Assembly: GCF_946478805.1 (NCBI RefSeq)
Contig: NZ_CAMLDC010000021.1
Coordinates: forward strand, 1 to 64,000
DNA from: an uncultured Fluviicola sp.
Lineage (GTDB): Bacteria > Bacteroidota > Bacteroidia > Flavobacteriales > Crocinitomicaceae
Reading direction: 5' to 3'
DNA: 64,000 nucleotides
Part shown: piece by piece, positions 43,001 to 51,767 of the stretch
How the letters are laid out: the number at the start of each line of letters is the position of its first letter
Numbering within the stretch: the stretch's first letter is position 1
Notes under the pieces: model-generated
Database searches by the model: none
What the model saw: only the letters and a program-made list of their open reading frames with translations
Told to the model about the DNA's origin: nothing
Position numbers and translations under genes: made by a program

Positions 43001-45234
43001 GTCTTCCCGTAGTTTTTGTAAGAGAATTGCTTGTACAATTCAATCGAATAAATGGCAAGGGGTGAATCATACCCGACAGAAATGGTTGATAAAAAAGCAA
43101 TTGCACCTTCATTCGGGATATTGACGAAATTTTCAGAAGTGGAATTTCCGGATTTGAAGATATTTCCGTTGTAACAAGAATTTCCAATGACAATGGGATA
43201 CTTTCCATAATTGTCCCAATTGCTCGGTTCATCAATATTAATTTCGAAGCCATTATTGGAAGCAGCTGCGTGACCGAAAAAATTCATGATTGAGACTCCA
43301 TCTTCGATTTTTTGGGTAACATTCGTTACTACATTGGGATCAAGCGGATTACTGGATGTTTTAAAATAGTTCGTTACATTTCCGGCAAAGAGCGTGTCTT
43401 CCACAATTGTCTTCATCTGGTTCATGTATCCCTGGAATTGCGTTTGTTGCAAGGCGTCAGATCCACCGACAAAATGCAATAACTGTTTTTGCCAATTCTT
43501 TGTTTCGGCAAAATTTAAACCCAGGTTACCTTGAGCATCCTCGTATTGTTCGATTTTTGAAAGGTAATTTTCGACTTCCGTATTCGAAGTCATGGAAAGT
43601 CTGCCGGTAGGTACAAGTGGTTCCCAGGCAGTCGGACTGATTAATCCGGCGGTTGTTGCAATATCACTTGCGGGATACCCCATCGGAGGAATCAAACAAT
43701 TAATAAAACCGCTAGGAGAACTGCGTGTTTCACTGATACTTAGTCCTTTTCCGATCAGAAGTAATCCTTCCGGTTTTTGATTGCTCGTATTATGAATGAA
43801 ATTGACAAAGCGACGAATAGCAAGAGGATGTTTGATAATACCGCCGGCAAACTGCAAATACAATTCTTCTATGTTTGCTTGAAGAATATTGTGTCCGCCG
43901 CCACTTGTTGAAGCGCGGTAACTTAGATAAGAATCTTTACTACTAGCGAGTGAGGGATGATAAACAAAAATCAGTGCCGAATCGATGTTCAACGCACTGA
44001 AATCCGTAAAAACCCCGGTTCCGTTAACTGGAGTTAAAGAATTGATAGAAGTTGTATTATTTATGTCAACAACCAATACTTCCGTTTCGCTTGCTGAAGG
44101 ATTATTCGGTATAATGAACTGAACTAAACCGGCATTTACTGTTGGGATTTCATACCTTGGAACGGAACCAAAACTTAGAACCAATGGCGCGGATCCGGTG
44201 AAGTTGCCTAAATCGATCCTGCTTTTAACAGCCCCGTTCTGAACAAAAAAGTGATCAAAAGGTTGATTATTCCCTATTGGAAGCCTTGGATAAGAAAGTA
44301 CTGCATAGGTAAAGATTTGCCTGTCTACAGTAACATTCAAATCCATGATAATTTCATGGTGAATATTTGTTGTTCCATTGGTTAAATCTGTTGCCTGGAA
44401 ATTATCGATGGTCTTTAACTGGTAATAGTTTCCATATGTCGTATCAATAATCGGTAAATTGGATGCCCCAAAAGTCAATTTTGTGTGATGGTTGAGCGTT
44501 GGAATGATATTGGGATTATTGTTGTCCCTACCAATTGAATTGGATGAAAGACGGCATTCCAGTTTCACAGGTAATGCACCTGCACCGGTGTAGACATTTG
44601 GTGTTGGAAGTGGGATGTCTGATGAAACATTGGTTGTTGTTGATGCCAGCTCAGTTAATCCATAACCCTCACCTCGTGAATAGATCGAACCGGATGCTTC
44701 ATCTACAACGACTCCTTCACAATAGCTTTCGGAATAACTACTTCTGTATTCAGAGCGAACGAAATTGCTTGGGGCATAATTCGAATAATTCTGGTCAGGT
44801 TGCAATACAAACCGGAGTCCCGAACCGCTGTTCTTCCAGGAAAAAAAGTAGGTGATCGTATCGTTGATCAAACTGAATCCAGGGTTCGCCATCTGTGATG
44901 GGTTCGGATACATGATGGAATCCAGCCAGCCATCATTTCTATAAGCATAGAATAAGAAATAATCTCCCGGGTCAAATGAATTATCCCCATTGTCAACCAT
45001 ATAGACTGGCACCTCTTTATCCTTTCCGAAAATCTGGAAACTGGATGGGTTTAATGTGGAAAGCGGGACTCCACTGTTGTTCAATGTGGCGTAATCTATC
45101 TTGTAGAATCCGTTTTGAATGATTTTAAATCCGTAAAATTTTTGGGAATAATCAATCCACTCATTTCCGTATGGTTGACTCCATGCAAAAACAACAGGTA
45201 AAAGCGTAAGTAGTATTAAGTAGAGTTTTTTCAT
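40039..45234 (-). CDS. porU2: Type IX secretion C25-family sortase-like protein, PorU2 type
   Basis: 1,731 residues. A signal peptide (LYLILLTLLPVVFAWSQ) precedes a long N-terminal beta domain. A C25 (gingipain-like) peptidase domain follows with the catalytic pair His655 (NFFGHAAAS) and Cys687 (VIGNSCYNG), a spacing like that of RgpB, then several Ig-like/CARDB-like domains and a C-terminal FlgD/type A sorting-like region starting MNYPNPFSTSTRFVFTL. Unlike PorU of about 1,150 residues, this size and the neighbour match the putative second pair PorU2-PorV2 of Flavobacteriia. It should work on the cell surface, perhaps as a sortase or peptidase; this is not proven. Confidence 0.85.
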   Translation of the reverse strand: MKKLYLILLTLLPVVFAWSQPYGNEWIDYSQKFYGFKIIQNGFYKIDYATLNNSGVPLSTLNPSSFQIFGKDKEVPVYMVDNGDNSFDPGDYFLFYAYRNDGWLDSIMYPNPSQMANPGFSLINDTITYFFSWKNSGSGLRFVLQPDQNYSNYAPSNFVRSEYRSSYSESYCEGVVVDEASGSIYSRGEGYGLTELASTTTNVSSDIPLPTPNVYTGAGALPVKLECRLSSNSIGRDNNNPNIIPTLNHHTKLTFGASNLPIIDTTYGNYYQLKTIDNFQATDLTNGTTNIHHEIIMDLNVTVDRQIFTYAVLSYPRLPIGNNQPFDHFFVQNGAVKSRIDLGNFTGSAPLVLSFGSVPRYEIPTVNAGLVQFIIPNNPSASETEVLVVDINNTTSINSLTPVNGTGVFTDFSALNIDSALIFVYHPSLASSKDSYLSYRASTSGGGHNILQANIEELYLQFAGGIIKHPLAIRRFVNFIHNTSNQKPEGLLLIGKGLSISETRSSPSGFINCLIPPMGYPASDIATTAGLISPTAWEPLVPTGRLSMTSNTEVENYLSKIEQYEDAQGNLGLNFAETKNWQKQLLHFVGGSDALQQTQFQGYMNQMKTIVEDTLFAGNVTNYFKTSSNPLDPNVVTNVTQKIEDGVSIMNFFGHAAASNNGFEINIDEPSNWDNYGKYPIVIGNSCYNGNIFKSGNSTSENFVNIPNEGAIAFLSTISVGYDSPLAIYSIELYKQFSYKNYGKTFGSQIKSTIKHIYDQYTPIITDGIVFYESACTQMTLHGDPMLKVNYSTAPEIDIQVADLSLSPSNVNLSVDSVELTFTIRNLGKSIKSPVYVEIRRNFPGTSVDSVKTLFLPRLNYDTIIKRKFPLEAAISAGVNTFNVSVDIPNFYPEQFEEISNNQASANFFLNIDGMLPIWPYNYAVIPYDTITVKASTINPIAGMRTYRFELDTTDTYDSPELRRFSVTGLGGVKSVQPNQWLSAFGSPFPLTCTDSTVYFWRVAVDSTVPNWSEFSFQYIPGKRGWGQDHFFQFKNNSFSSINYNRSNRTRDFVPNELHKVTIDVFDFYSVFNSWSLDNDLVEYATCGEIPYIYVGVLDPTTLEPWKTHCPGCGNGTPSNSNDDPSMDFGNLNNNGGCRPRFEKWFMFSQTDASSMANFQNMITNGIPDSNYVVIYTPAQTLYNSWDVLAPSTYTMFQNLGFPQINNSNQEKPFAVFFKKGTTSYNQIKIWPQDVVVMTGTLEDGPRLQINANIYKPDYAGVEKTPQIGPAFEWETLYWRRDSLESPSTDSVRIFIEKYSVTNDLIGTIDTVFTPLDSIINLNNLIDATIYPRIRIGIYNSDKTNLTPAQIDRLHVLYQPVPEAAIDGSSGYYASVSGDTLYEGQSFSFAVDVVNVSEFDMDSLLVDYWLEDQQHIKHIVPYPRQDSLLIHQVLRDTIQFNSIGQPGYNILWMEINPYINGSTVQTDQLEQYHYNNILQLPVFVVEDNKNPILDVTFNGQHILNGDIIDPTSEILITLKDDNPYLVMDSSSDTTLFGIYLTGPDGIQKRIPFMDANGNTVMQWYPATGSNLKFKIVYPKEFLSDGIYQLFVQGTDRSGNVSGDYEYRVSFEVIRESSITQMMNYPNPFSTSTRFVFTLTGTEVPDDIIIQIMTVSGRVIREITEDELGLIRIGRNISEYAWDGKDEFGDPLANGVYLYQVKARIQGQDIKHRDSGADQYFKKNFGKMYLMR

Positions 45235-45243
45235 TGGCCCTTC

Positions 45244-46347
45244 TTATTCATCTGTTTTCACGGCATTTTTCGGTTTATTCAATGCGAGACGTAATGAAAT
45301 GACATGCGAGTATAATGCAGTTGAAGCATCGCCGATGTCGGTAAATGCGTAGTCTAAATATACAGCTTTAATGTGTAAACCGATACCGATATTTGGTTGA
45401 ATGGTTAATTTTTTTGAGTCATCAAAATTCTTAATATACTGCATGTTGGAGATTCCTCCCCGCAAAGTAACCAGTTCTTTGAATCCAAAAGCGATTCCGA
45501 CGTGCGGATCTAAACTGACCACATTAGTTTTAATAATTGTATTTCGTTTACCATCCGTTGTAACGTCCAAATCCAATTCCCCAGAAACGTAAATTCCTTT
45601 TTTACCTAAAGGCTGTTTGTAATAAGTTGCCAAAATCATTCTCGGAAGCGTCAATTCCAGTCCGTTTTTGGGCAGTTCGTTTCCTGTCAAGGTAAAGACC
45701 TGTTTCGTTTGGTCGTCTAAAGTAAAGACCCAGGCATTGAAGGTCGAAGTCAAGTCGCGGATAACCAATCCGAATTTCAGGCGGTCGCTTTTCTCATAAG
45801 TAGCTCCGGCATCAATACCGAATCCCCAGGATTTAGCAAAGTCACCTACTTTTCTGTAAATCACTTTGAAATTACCACCCAATGCTAAGCCTTTGATTTT
45901 GGTTTTTCGGGCATATGAAAACAAGAATGCATAATCAGCAGCGGTAAACGTGGTGATTTTATCATAATCGATCCGACCTTCGTTATCAATCAATTGAGTG
46001 GTATTCGGAATGTCGTCAACTGCGAAACGGATCACAGATAGACCGACAGCACTCTTTTCATCAATCTGATGAGCCAGCCCCAAATAGTCATACTTGGCGA
46101 TTCCGGCGAAATATTCGGAGTGCATCAGGCCGATGTCCAGCCATTTATTTGTTCGGACCAAACCCGCCGGATTCCAGTAGCCACTGTTCACACCACTTGT
46201 TTGTGCCACAACTGCATTGGAAAGACCAAGAGCATCTGCTCCAATTCCAATTGCTAAGAATTCATTCGAGTATTTAGGTGCAACTGAACCTTGTCCAAAT
46301 GAAAAGAAGGTGCAGAAAAAAACGCAAACAATTAGGTAAAATTTCAT
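45244..46347 (-). CDS. porV2: PorV-like outer-membrane protein, PorV2 type
   Basis: 367 residues from the ATG at 46347. Signal peptide KFYLIVCVFFCTFFSFGQ, then the PorV/LptO signature PKYSNEFLAIGIGADALGLSNAVVAQTSGVNSGYWNPAGL and a FadL-like barrel (repeated amphipathic strands to the C-terminus). In the type IX system PorV brings folded cargo from the translocon to the PorU sortase. It is upstream of porU2, 9 bp apart on the same strand, so it forms a two-gene operon. The pairing supports the second-pair assignment. Confidence 0.85.
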   Translation of the reverse strand: MKFYLIVCVFFCTFFSFGQGSVAPKYSNEFLAIGIGADALGLSNAVVAQTSGVNSGYWNPAGLVRTNKWLDIGLMHSEYFAGIAKYDYLGLAHQIDEKSAVGLSVIRFAVDDIPNTTQLIDNEGRIDYDKITTFTAADYAFLFSYARKTKIKGLALGGNFKVIYRKVGDFAKSWGFGIDAGATYEKSDRLKFGLVIRDLTSTFNAWVFTLDDQTKQVFTLTGNELPKNGLELTLPRMILATYYKQPLGKKGIYVSGELDLDVTTDGKRNTIIKTNVVSLDPHVGIAFGFKELVTLRGGISNMQYIKNFDDSKKLTIQPNIGIGLHIKAVYLDYAFTDIGDASTALYSHVISLRLALNKPKNAVKTDE

Positions 46348-46429
46348 AGTAAACAAGTTCCTCACGAATGCTTTAACTGCATCTTTTATAAAAAATTGTG
46401 TATCCGAATGGTTTATTCATAAAATCGAA

Positions 46430-46443
46430 GTGTAAATTTACAC
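46430..46443. promoter_or_regulatory. 14-bp palindrome between porV2 and pssA
   Basis: GTGTAAATTTACAC is a perfect palindrome in the divergent region, 83 bp before porV2 and 40 bp before pssA. A dyad operator is possible; part of it also resembles TAnnTTTA. Confidence 0.4.
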
Positions 46444-46483
46444 CTTTCGAACTATTTAGACTAACAAAATATTCATTACCTGG

Positions 46484-47353
46484 ATGAAAATGTTCAATAT
46501 CCCTAATTTAATCACTGCCAGTAACATGCTGTGTGGAGTCTTTGCCATTATTTTAGCTTTTGCTGGAAGAATCGATATCGCTCCTTACTTCATCTTTTTA
46601 GCTGCAGTTCTGGATTTTTTCGATGGTTTTGCTGCGCGCATGTTGAAACAGCAAGGTGAATTGGGAAAGCAATTAGATTCGCTGGCAGATATGATTTCGT
46701 TTGGATTGGCACCAGGGGTAATTATGATGATAATGCTTATTTTTTCAACTACTCCTGTTGGAATAGAAGATATGATCTGGCATGGAGAATATGTAAATGC
46801 GGTTATGAAAATGGAAGGTGTTTTTCATCCCACATTTCAAACAGCTTTAGCTATTGATATGTGGAAGAGTCATTTTTTTGATTTGAAATCACTGAATTGG
46901 CTTCCGTTTTTAGGATTGATCATCCCATTCTTTTCTTTATTCCGTTTGGCGAAATTCAACATCGATACCCGTCAATCGGAATCATTTATCGGCTTGCCAA
47001 CTCCGGCAAACACGATTTTTTTCATGGCGTTTCCTTTGTTACTTTCTCAGTACGGAGGAACAACGGGCTGGGAGCATGATTTGATCCTATGGCTCATTCA
47101 GCCAATCGTTTTAATCCCGATCATTGTGATCATGTCGGTACTTTTAGTGTCTGAATTACCGCTTTTTGCTCTGAAATTCAAGCATTTCAAATGGAAAGGA
47201 AACGGAACCCGCTACGTGTTCTTGATAAGTTGTGGAATACTTATTTCAACTTTATTGATTTGGTCCATTCCAATTATTGTACTTTTGTACCTGTTATTAT
47301 CATTTATTCAACACATTCTTCGAAAAAATCGGACGCATGAAATTCAAAGCTGA
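46484..47353 (+). CDS. pssA: CDP-diacylglycerol-serine O-phosphatidyltransferase
   Basis: 289 residues. The complete CDP-alcohol phosphotransferase motif DGFAAR...G...D...D (DFFDGFAARMLKQQG and GKQLDSLADM) lies near residues 45-70. About eight membrane segments follow, with a final LLIWSIPIIVLLYLLLSF and a basic tail. It makes phosphatidylserine, the precursor of phosphatidylethanolamine, at the inner membrane. Its 3' end overlaps the purS start by 17 bp. Confidence 0.9.
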   Translation: MKMFNIPNLITASNMLCGVFAIILAFAGRIDIAPYFIFLAAVLDFFDGFAARMLKQQGELGKQLDSLADMISFGLAPGVIMMIMLIFSTTPVGIEDMIWHGEYVNAVMKMEGVFHPTFQTALAIDMWKSHFFDLKSLNWLPFLGLIIPFFSLFRLAKFNIDTRQSESFIGLPTPANTIFFMAFPLLLSQYGGTTGWEHDLILWLIQPIVLIPIIVIMSVLLVSELPLFALKFKHFKWKGNGTRYVFLISCGILISTLLIWSIPIIVLLYLLLSFIQHILRKNRTHEIQS

Positions 47354-47588
47354 AATCGATGTGATGCCATTAGAGGCATTGTTAGACCCACAAGGAAAAG
47401 CAGTTACTAACAGTATGCCAACTATTGGTTTGCCTGAAATTACCGGAGTGCGGGTTGGAAGACACGTACGTCTTTTTGTAGATGCACCTTCCAAGGATGT
47501 TGCAGCTGAAAAAGTAGAATTGGCTTGTAAGAAATTACTTTCAAACCAAATCATGGAAAGTTATTCGTATACGGTTGAGGAGGCGTAA
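47337..47588 (+). CDS. purS: Phosphoribosylformylglycinamidine synthase, PurS subunit
   Basis: 83 residues from the ATG at 47337 (MKFKAEIDVMPLEALLDPQG). The pattern V...eallDPqGkav...l..lG..ei..vRvGr.......a is that of PurS, which bridges PurL and PurQ in the multi-subunit FGAM synthase. Reaction: FGAR, glutamine and ATP to FGAM. Neither purL nor purQ is in the window. The start overlaps the last 17 bp of pssA and the next gene starts 3 bp after its stop. Confidence 0.88.
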   Translation: MKFKAEIDVMPLEALLDPQGKAVTNSMPTIGLPEITGVRVGRHVRLFVDAPSKDVAAEKVELACKKLLSNQIMESYSYTVEEA

Positions 47589-47591
47589 GCC

Positions 47592-49151
47592 ATGAATCGG
47601 TATCTAGGTAAAAATCACGTTGGTTATCAAGTAAGTGCTCTTGGTAACCATGTTTTTTTTGGAATAGACCCAAAAACAAATCAACCGTTTGAAACCCCTT
47701 TTCATCAGGCTTCTTCAGAAGAAGTAGAGATGGCACTCTCTCAATCGAAAGAAGCTTTTGAACAAGTTCGTCTGATTCCGATTGAGAAAAGAGTTCAGTT
47801 CCTAAAAGCAATCTCAGAAAAATTAAGGTCAAATAAAGCGACACTCATCGAGTGGTTTTGCGCAGAAAGTGGTTTGCCGCAAGATCGGGCTGAAGTAGAA
47901 TTGGAACGTTCGTGTTTCCAATTTGAATATTACGCCGAGGCAGTCGAGACCGGTTATGCACTCGAAATCAAAATTGATCCTGCAAATCCGGAGAGAAAAC
48001 CGAATCCAAAGCCATCGCTTACCAAAATGAATATTCCCGTTGGACCTGTTGTCGTGTTCGGGGCAAGCAATTTCCCTTTTGCCTATTCTACCTTAGGTGG
48101 AGATGTGGCTTCAGCACTTGCCGCCGGATGTTCGGTGATTGTGAAAGCACATGCCATGCATCCGCATACGAGTTCGATTTCAGCCCAATTTATCCTGGAA
48201 GTTGCAAAAGAACATGGAATGCCGGATGGAATCCTCTGCCATTTGTTGGCAGAAGATTTTACGGTGGCTCAGCAATTAGTTCAGGATTCACGTGTAAAAG
48301 CTGTTGGATTCACTGGGAGTATCGGTGGCGGAATGGCCCTTCAGAAATTGATCAATGAGCGAGAAGAACCGATTCCACTCTATGCTGAAATGGGGAGTTC
48401 GAATCCCATCGGGGTTACGAAAAGCGCTTTGGAAAAGCATTCTTCGGAAATTGCCACACAAATCAGTGCATCTGTTTTACTGAATGCGGGTCAATTTTGT
48501 ACTTCTCCGGGCTTACTCTTTATAGAAGAAACAGCTGAGTTGAATTCATTCACGGAAGAATTGATTCGTACCTTTTCGGGCAGTGAATTGCAATGCATGT
48601 TGCATCCCGGTATCTCCAAACGTTATTTTGAACGTGTAAAAGAGCATGCGGAATTGGTTGAAGTAATTTATCAAGGAAAGCATGACGGGAATTTTATACA
48701 ACCCACTTTAGCGACAACAGATGCGAAACATTTTAAGGCAAATCCACAAATCCAGGAAGAGATCTTCGGTTCTTATCTGACGATTGTAAAATGTTCCGAT
48801 GAATCTGAATTGAAAGCTTGTCTTGAGCTTTTACAAGGACAATTAACCACCAGTTTATATGCCGGATCAGATGAAGAGATCGAGGGATTTCTTCCTATTC
48901 TGACTGCTAAATCCGGGCGCATTATTCTCAATGGTGTGCCGACAGGAGTAGAGGTCAGCTTTGCTCAACAGCATGGAGGGCCGTTCCCCAGTAGTTTGAA
49001 TTCCTATTTTACATCTGTGGGTTGGGATGCGATCAAACGGTTCCAACGACCTGTCGCATTTCAAAACTTCTCAGAAGGATTTAGTTCTAAAGCGGTGAAA
49101 TTCAACGAAAACGCTATTTTTTTACATTTTCTTAACGGAAAATACGTTTAA
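47592..49151 (+). CDS. 2,5-dioxovalerate (alpha-ketoglutarate semialdehyde) dehydrogenase
   Basis: 519 residues, the length of the NADP-dependent KGSA dehydrogenase class. PVGPVVVFGASNFPFAYSTLGGDVASALAAGCSVIVKAH, GFTGSIGGGMAL (cofactor), Glu266 in LYAEMGSSNP and the catalytic Cys303 in NAGQFCTSPG are intact. It oxidises 2-oxoglutarate semialdehyde to 2-oxoglutarate, the last step in the degradation of hydroxyproline or sugar acids. The rest of such a pathway is not nearby. It begins 3 bp after purS, so it is co-transcribed with pssA-purS. Confidence 0.85.
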   Translation: MNRYLGKNHVGYQVSALGNHVFFGIDPKTNQPFETPFHQASSEEVEMALSQSKEAFEQVRLIPIEKRVQFLKAISEKLRSNKATLIEWFCAESGLPQDRAEVELERSCFQFEYYAEAVETGYALEIKIDPANPERKPNPKPSLTKMNIPVGPVVVFGASNFPFAYSTLGGDVASALAAGCSVIVKAHAMHPHTSSISAQFILEVAKEHGMPDGILCHLLAEDFTVAQQLVQDSRVKAVGFTGSIGGGMALQKLINEREEPIPLYAEMGSSNPIGVTKSALEKHSSEIATQISASVLLNAGQFCTSPGLLFIEETAELNSFTEELIRTFSGSELQCMLHPGISKRYFERVKEHAELVEVIYQGKHDGNFIQPTLATTDAKHFKANPQIQEEIFGSYLTIVKCSDESELKACLELLQGQLTTSLYAGSDEEIEGFLPILTAKSGRIILNGVPTGVEVSFAQQHGGPFPSSLNSYFTSVGWDAIKRFQRPVAFQNFSEGFSSKAVKFNENAIFLHFLNGKYV

Positions 49152-49224
49152 ACGTGTTGACAGGTCAAATTAAAAATACGTTATTTGCCAAAATGAATTC
49201 CCTATCGTTCATTAGTTCTATTGT

Positions 49225-49232
49225 TATATTTG
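49225..49232 (+). promoter_or_regulatory. TAnnTTTG promoter
   Basis: TATATTTG, 17 nt before the ATG at 49250. Confidence 0.5.
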
Positions 49233-49249
49233 TATTTAAATTTTAGATT

Positions 49250-50224
49250 ATGTCAGAATTAGAATCAGGCTCAAAGAAAAACATGACACCGGCACTAACA
49301 GCGATTATTGTTTTGTTGGTTGTATTGTTAGGAACGATGACTTACTTATGGAGTTCAAAAAATGGTGCTTTGAAAGAAGCAACTAAGAAAAATGAAGAAC
49401 TTCAAGCGGACATCGAAGAAATGAACAAAATGATGGCTCCGTTTTTAGGGAGTGAAACCACTAACGACTTGATGTCGGATTTCACCAATATGATGGATAC
49501 ATATGATGCGCTAATCAAAAAAGACGCATCAAAATCTGATAGCTTGACGGCTCAGAAAGACAAGATTCAAGGTTTGATGACTGAGTTGGAGAGTGCTAAA
49601 AAGAATGGTCGCGTAACAGCATCATTGATCGCCAAGTTGAAACGTGAAAACGAGACTTTGCGTCAGATCATGATCAGTTATGTGAAGCAGATCGATCAGT
49701 TGAATACGATGAATTTGAAGCTTACTTCTGAATTGGATGAGACTTCAACTCAATTGGCTGAGACTAAAAATGAACGCGATACATATAAAACTGAGGCCGA
49801 ACAAAGTGCCGAGCAAGTGAAAAAAGGTTCCAAGCTGGCAGCTTATGGATTCACTTCGACAGGTTTGCGTATGAAATTGAATGATACAACTGAGCCAACA
49901 ACCAAAGCTCGTAACTGTGTTCAGGCAAAATCAACGTTTACAATTGGTGAGAATACCATCGCTACTGCCGGAGATAGAAGTGTTTACATGCAGATTATCG
50001 ATCCGGATGGAAAAACATTGCAAGGTCGCTCAGGTGGTACAACAACTGCTACGGACGGTAATATCGTATATTCTGCTAAACGCGATATCCAGTACAACAA
50101 CAAGTCATTGGATGTAACCATATTCTATGATTTCAACGGTGAAGAGCCGGTTAAAGGAAATTACAAAGTGAAAATTTACTGTGATGGTCAGGCTATCGGC
50201 TCTGATAGCTTTACTTTAAAGTAA
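49250..50224 (+). CDS. Membrane-anchored coiled-coil protein
   Basis: 324 residues. One N-terminal membrane segment (ALTAIIVLLVVLLGTMTYLW, about 15-34) without a cleavage site is followed by a long coiled coil (about 40-195). A C-terminal beta-rich domain of about 120 residues comes last (GLRMKLNDTTEPTTKARNCV, YMQIIDPDGKTLQGRSGG, VTIFYDFNGEEPVKGNYKVKIYCDG). No family is recognised; such proteins are common in Flavobacteriia. Probably periplasmic-facing; function unknown. Own promoter. Confidence 0.75.
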   Translation: MSELESGSKKNMTPALTAIIVLLVVLLGTMTYLWSSKNGALKEATKKNEELQADIEEMNKMMAPFLGSETTNDLMSDFTNMMDTYDALIKKDASKSDSLTAQKDKIQGLMTELESAKKNGRVTASLIAKLKRENETLRQIMISYVKQIDQLNTMNLKLTSELDETSTQLAETKNERDTYKTEAEQSAEQVKKGSKLAAYGFTSTGLRMKLNDTTEPTTKARNCVQAKSTFTIGENTIATAGDRSVYMQIIDPDGKTLQGRSGGTTTATDGNIVYSAKRDIQYNNKSLDVTIFYDFNGEEPVKGNYKVKIYCDGQAIGSDSFTLK

Positions 50225-50243
50225 ATAAATAAAAGAAATTATG

Positions 50244-50270
50244 GCTCCGGGATTAGTATAGTTCCGGAGC
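50244..50270 (+). terminator. Hairpin after the coiled-coil gene
   Basis: GCTCCGG (50244-50250) pairs perfectly with CCGGAGC (50264-50270). No clear T-run follows, so termination is possible but uncertain. Confidence 0.45.
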
Positions 50271-50347
50271 TATATGTTAAAAGAAGTAAACGTTGAAACG
50301 TTTTAGGTAAATTAGTGGGACTATCGTCCAATTTTAAAGTTAGGTAA

Positions 50348-50875
50348 ATGACAAATATTTTTATCGCAAATCTCGACTGGGAGATTACATCAGAAGATTT
50401 GCAAGCAACGTTTTCAGCGTTTGGAGCAGTCCACTTGGCACACGTAGTGTTTGATGCCAAGACAAAACAATCAAAAGGTTTTGGTTATGTGGAAATGGAA
50501 AGTGCAGAGGAAGCAATCAACGCAATTCAGGCATTAAACGGTTTCGAAGTGAATGGCAGGAAGCTGGATGTGAAGATCGCATCTCCAAAAGCGAATCGCC
50601 CGAAACCGGAAGACAAACCGAAGAAACCGGCATTTGGAAACAAACCAGGTGGTTTCGGAGGACCGAAAAAACCGTACAACAACAACGGCCCCAGACAAGG
50701 AGGTTCAGGTGGTGGCGGATCCTACAGATCAAACGACCGAAGCCCGAATCCTAATTTCAAACGTGAAGGAGGAAGCAGTAGTTCTAGCTCCAATTCCGGT
50801 TCAAGTTCAAATTCAGGATCCAGTTCCGGATCAGGTGAACGTCAAATGCGCCCTCGTAGAAAATTTGATAACTAG
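50348..50875 (+). CDS. RRM-type RNA-binding protein with Ser/Gly-rich tail
   Basis: 175 residues. One RNA-recognition motif spans about 3-78, with RNP2 IFIANL (4-9) and RNP1 KGFGYVEM (43-50). The tail is low-complexity: Pro/Lys- then Gly/Asn-rich, then a Ser run with Asn, Gly and Arg (RQMRPRRKF at the end). Bacterial single-RRM proteins of this sort bind single-stranded RNA and are often cold- or stress-regulated. The tail resembles that of phase-separating RNA-binding proteins; this is inference. The enoyl-CoA hydratase gene follows 12 bp downstream. Confidence 0.9.
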   Translation: MTNIFIANLDWEITSEDLQATFSAFGAVHLAHVVFDAKTKQSKGFGYVEMESAEEAINAIQALNGFEVNGRKLDVKIASPKANRPKPEDKPKKPAFGNKPGGFGGPKKPYNNNGPRQGGSGGGGSYRSNDRSPNPNFKREGGSSSSSSNSGSSSNSGSSSGSGERQMRPRRKFDN

Positions 50876-50887
50876 TTAAATTAAAAC

Positions 50888-51664
50888 ATGTCAGAAGCTG
50901 TCAATCAAGGTCACGTAGAAATGCGTGTAGATGAATTCGGTATTGCTACTATCGAATTTGGACATCCATTAAGTAATTCATTACCGGGAAAAATTCTCCG
51001 GAAATTAGCTGAAACGATCACGGATGCAGGAAAAGATCCGGCGGTGAAGGTAATTATCTTAAGATCCAGTGGTGATAAGGCATTTTGTGCCGGAGCAAGT
51101 TTTGATGAATTGATTTCCATCAAAGATCTGGATACGGGGAAAGTGTTTTTCTCCGGTTTTGCCCAGGTAATTAATGCATGCAGAAAATGTCCGAAGCTGA
51201 TTATCGGCCGTGTTCAGGGAAAAGCAGTTGGAGGAGGCGTAGGAATCGCTTCTGCTGTTGATTACTGTTACGCAACCCGTTTTGGAGAAGTGAAACTTTC
51301 CGAATTGGCTGTTGGAATCGGTCCATTTGTGGTTGGTCCGGCGGTTGAACGAAAAATGGGACTTTCAGCGATGTCTCAGTTGGCAATCAATGCAACAGAG
51401 TGGAGAACCGCTGAATGGGCAATGCTCAATGGCTTGTATGCAGATGTGTTTGACAGTGAAAGCGAAATGGACGAGGAAATAACTCGTTTGGCAACGGTAT
51501 TGGCGAAATCTAGTCCGGAGGCAATGGCTGAACTGAAACGGGTTTTCTGGTTAGGAACCGAAAATTGGGATCAGTTATTATCGGACCGCGCCGGAATCAG
51601 TGGAACCTTGGTTCTTTCCGATTTTACCGTGAATTCGATCAACTCGTTTAAGAAAAAGAGCTAA
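50888..51664 (+). CDS. Enoyl-CoA hydratase/isomerase family protein
   Basis: 258 residues, crotonase fold. Oxyanion-hole segments AFCAGASFDELI and GKAVGGGVGIASAVDYCYAT are present, and the region KLSELAVGIGPFVVGPAVERKMG occupies the position of the catalytic loop, where a Glu is seen in SELAVG. The C-terminal helices follow the family. Substrate not known: hydratase, isomerase or another crotonase reaction. It follows the RRM gene by 12 bp, which suggests co-transcription, without an obvious functional link. Confidence 0.88.
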   Translation: MSEAVNQGHVEMRVDEFGIATIEFGHPLSNSLPGKILRKLAETITDAGKDPAVKVIILRSSGDKAFCAGASFDELISIKDLDTGKVFFSGFAQVINACRKCPKLIIGRVQGKAVGGGVGIASAVDYCYATRFGEVKLSELAVGIGPFVVGPAVERKMGLSAMSQLAINATEWRTAEWAMLNGLYADVFDSESEMDEEITRLATVLAKSSPEAMAELKRVFWLGTENWDQLLSDRAGISGTLVLSDFTVNSINSFKKKS

Positions 51665-51734
51665 ACGAAAGTTTAGTGAAGACTGAGCGGAACAATCACA
51701 ATTGTTCTATGCGAAGGAAATAAATTGATAAAAC

Positions 51735-51765
51735 AAAAAGCCGTTCAACAATAGGACGGCTTTTT
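51735..51765. terminator. Bidirectional intrinsic terminator
   Basis: AAAAAGCCGT (51735-51744) pairs with ACGGCTTTTT (51756-51765), giving T-runs on both strands between convergent genes. Confidence 0.85.
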
Positions 51766-51767
51766 GT

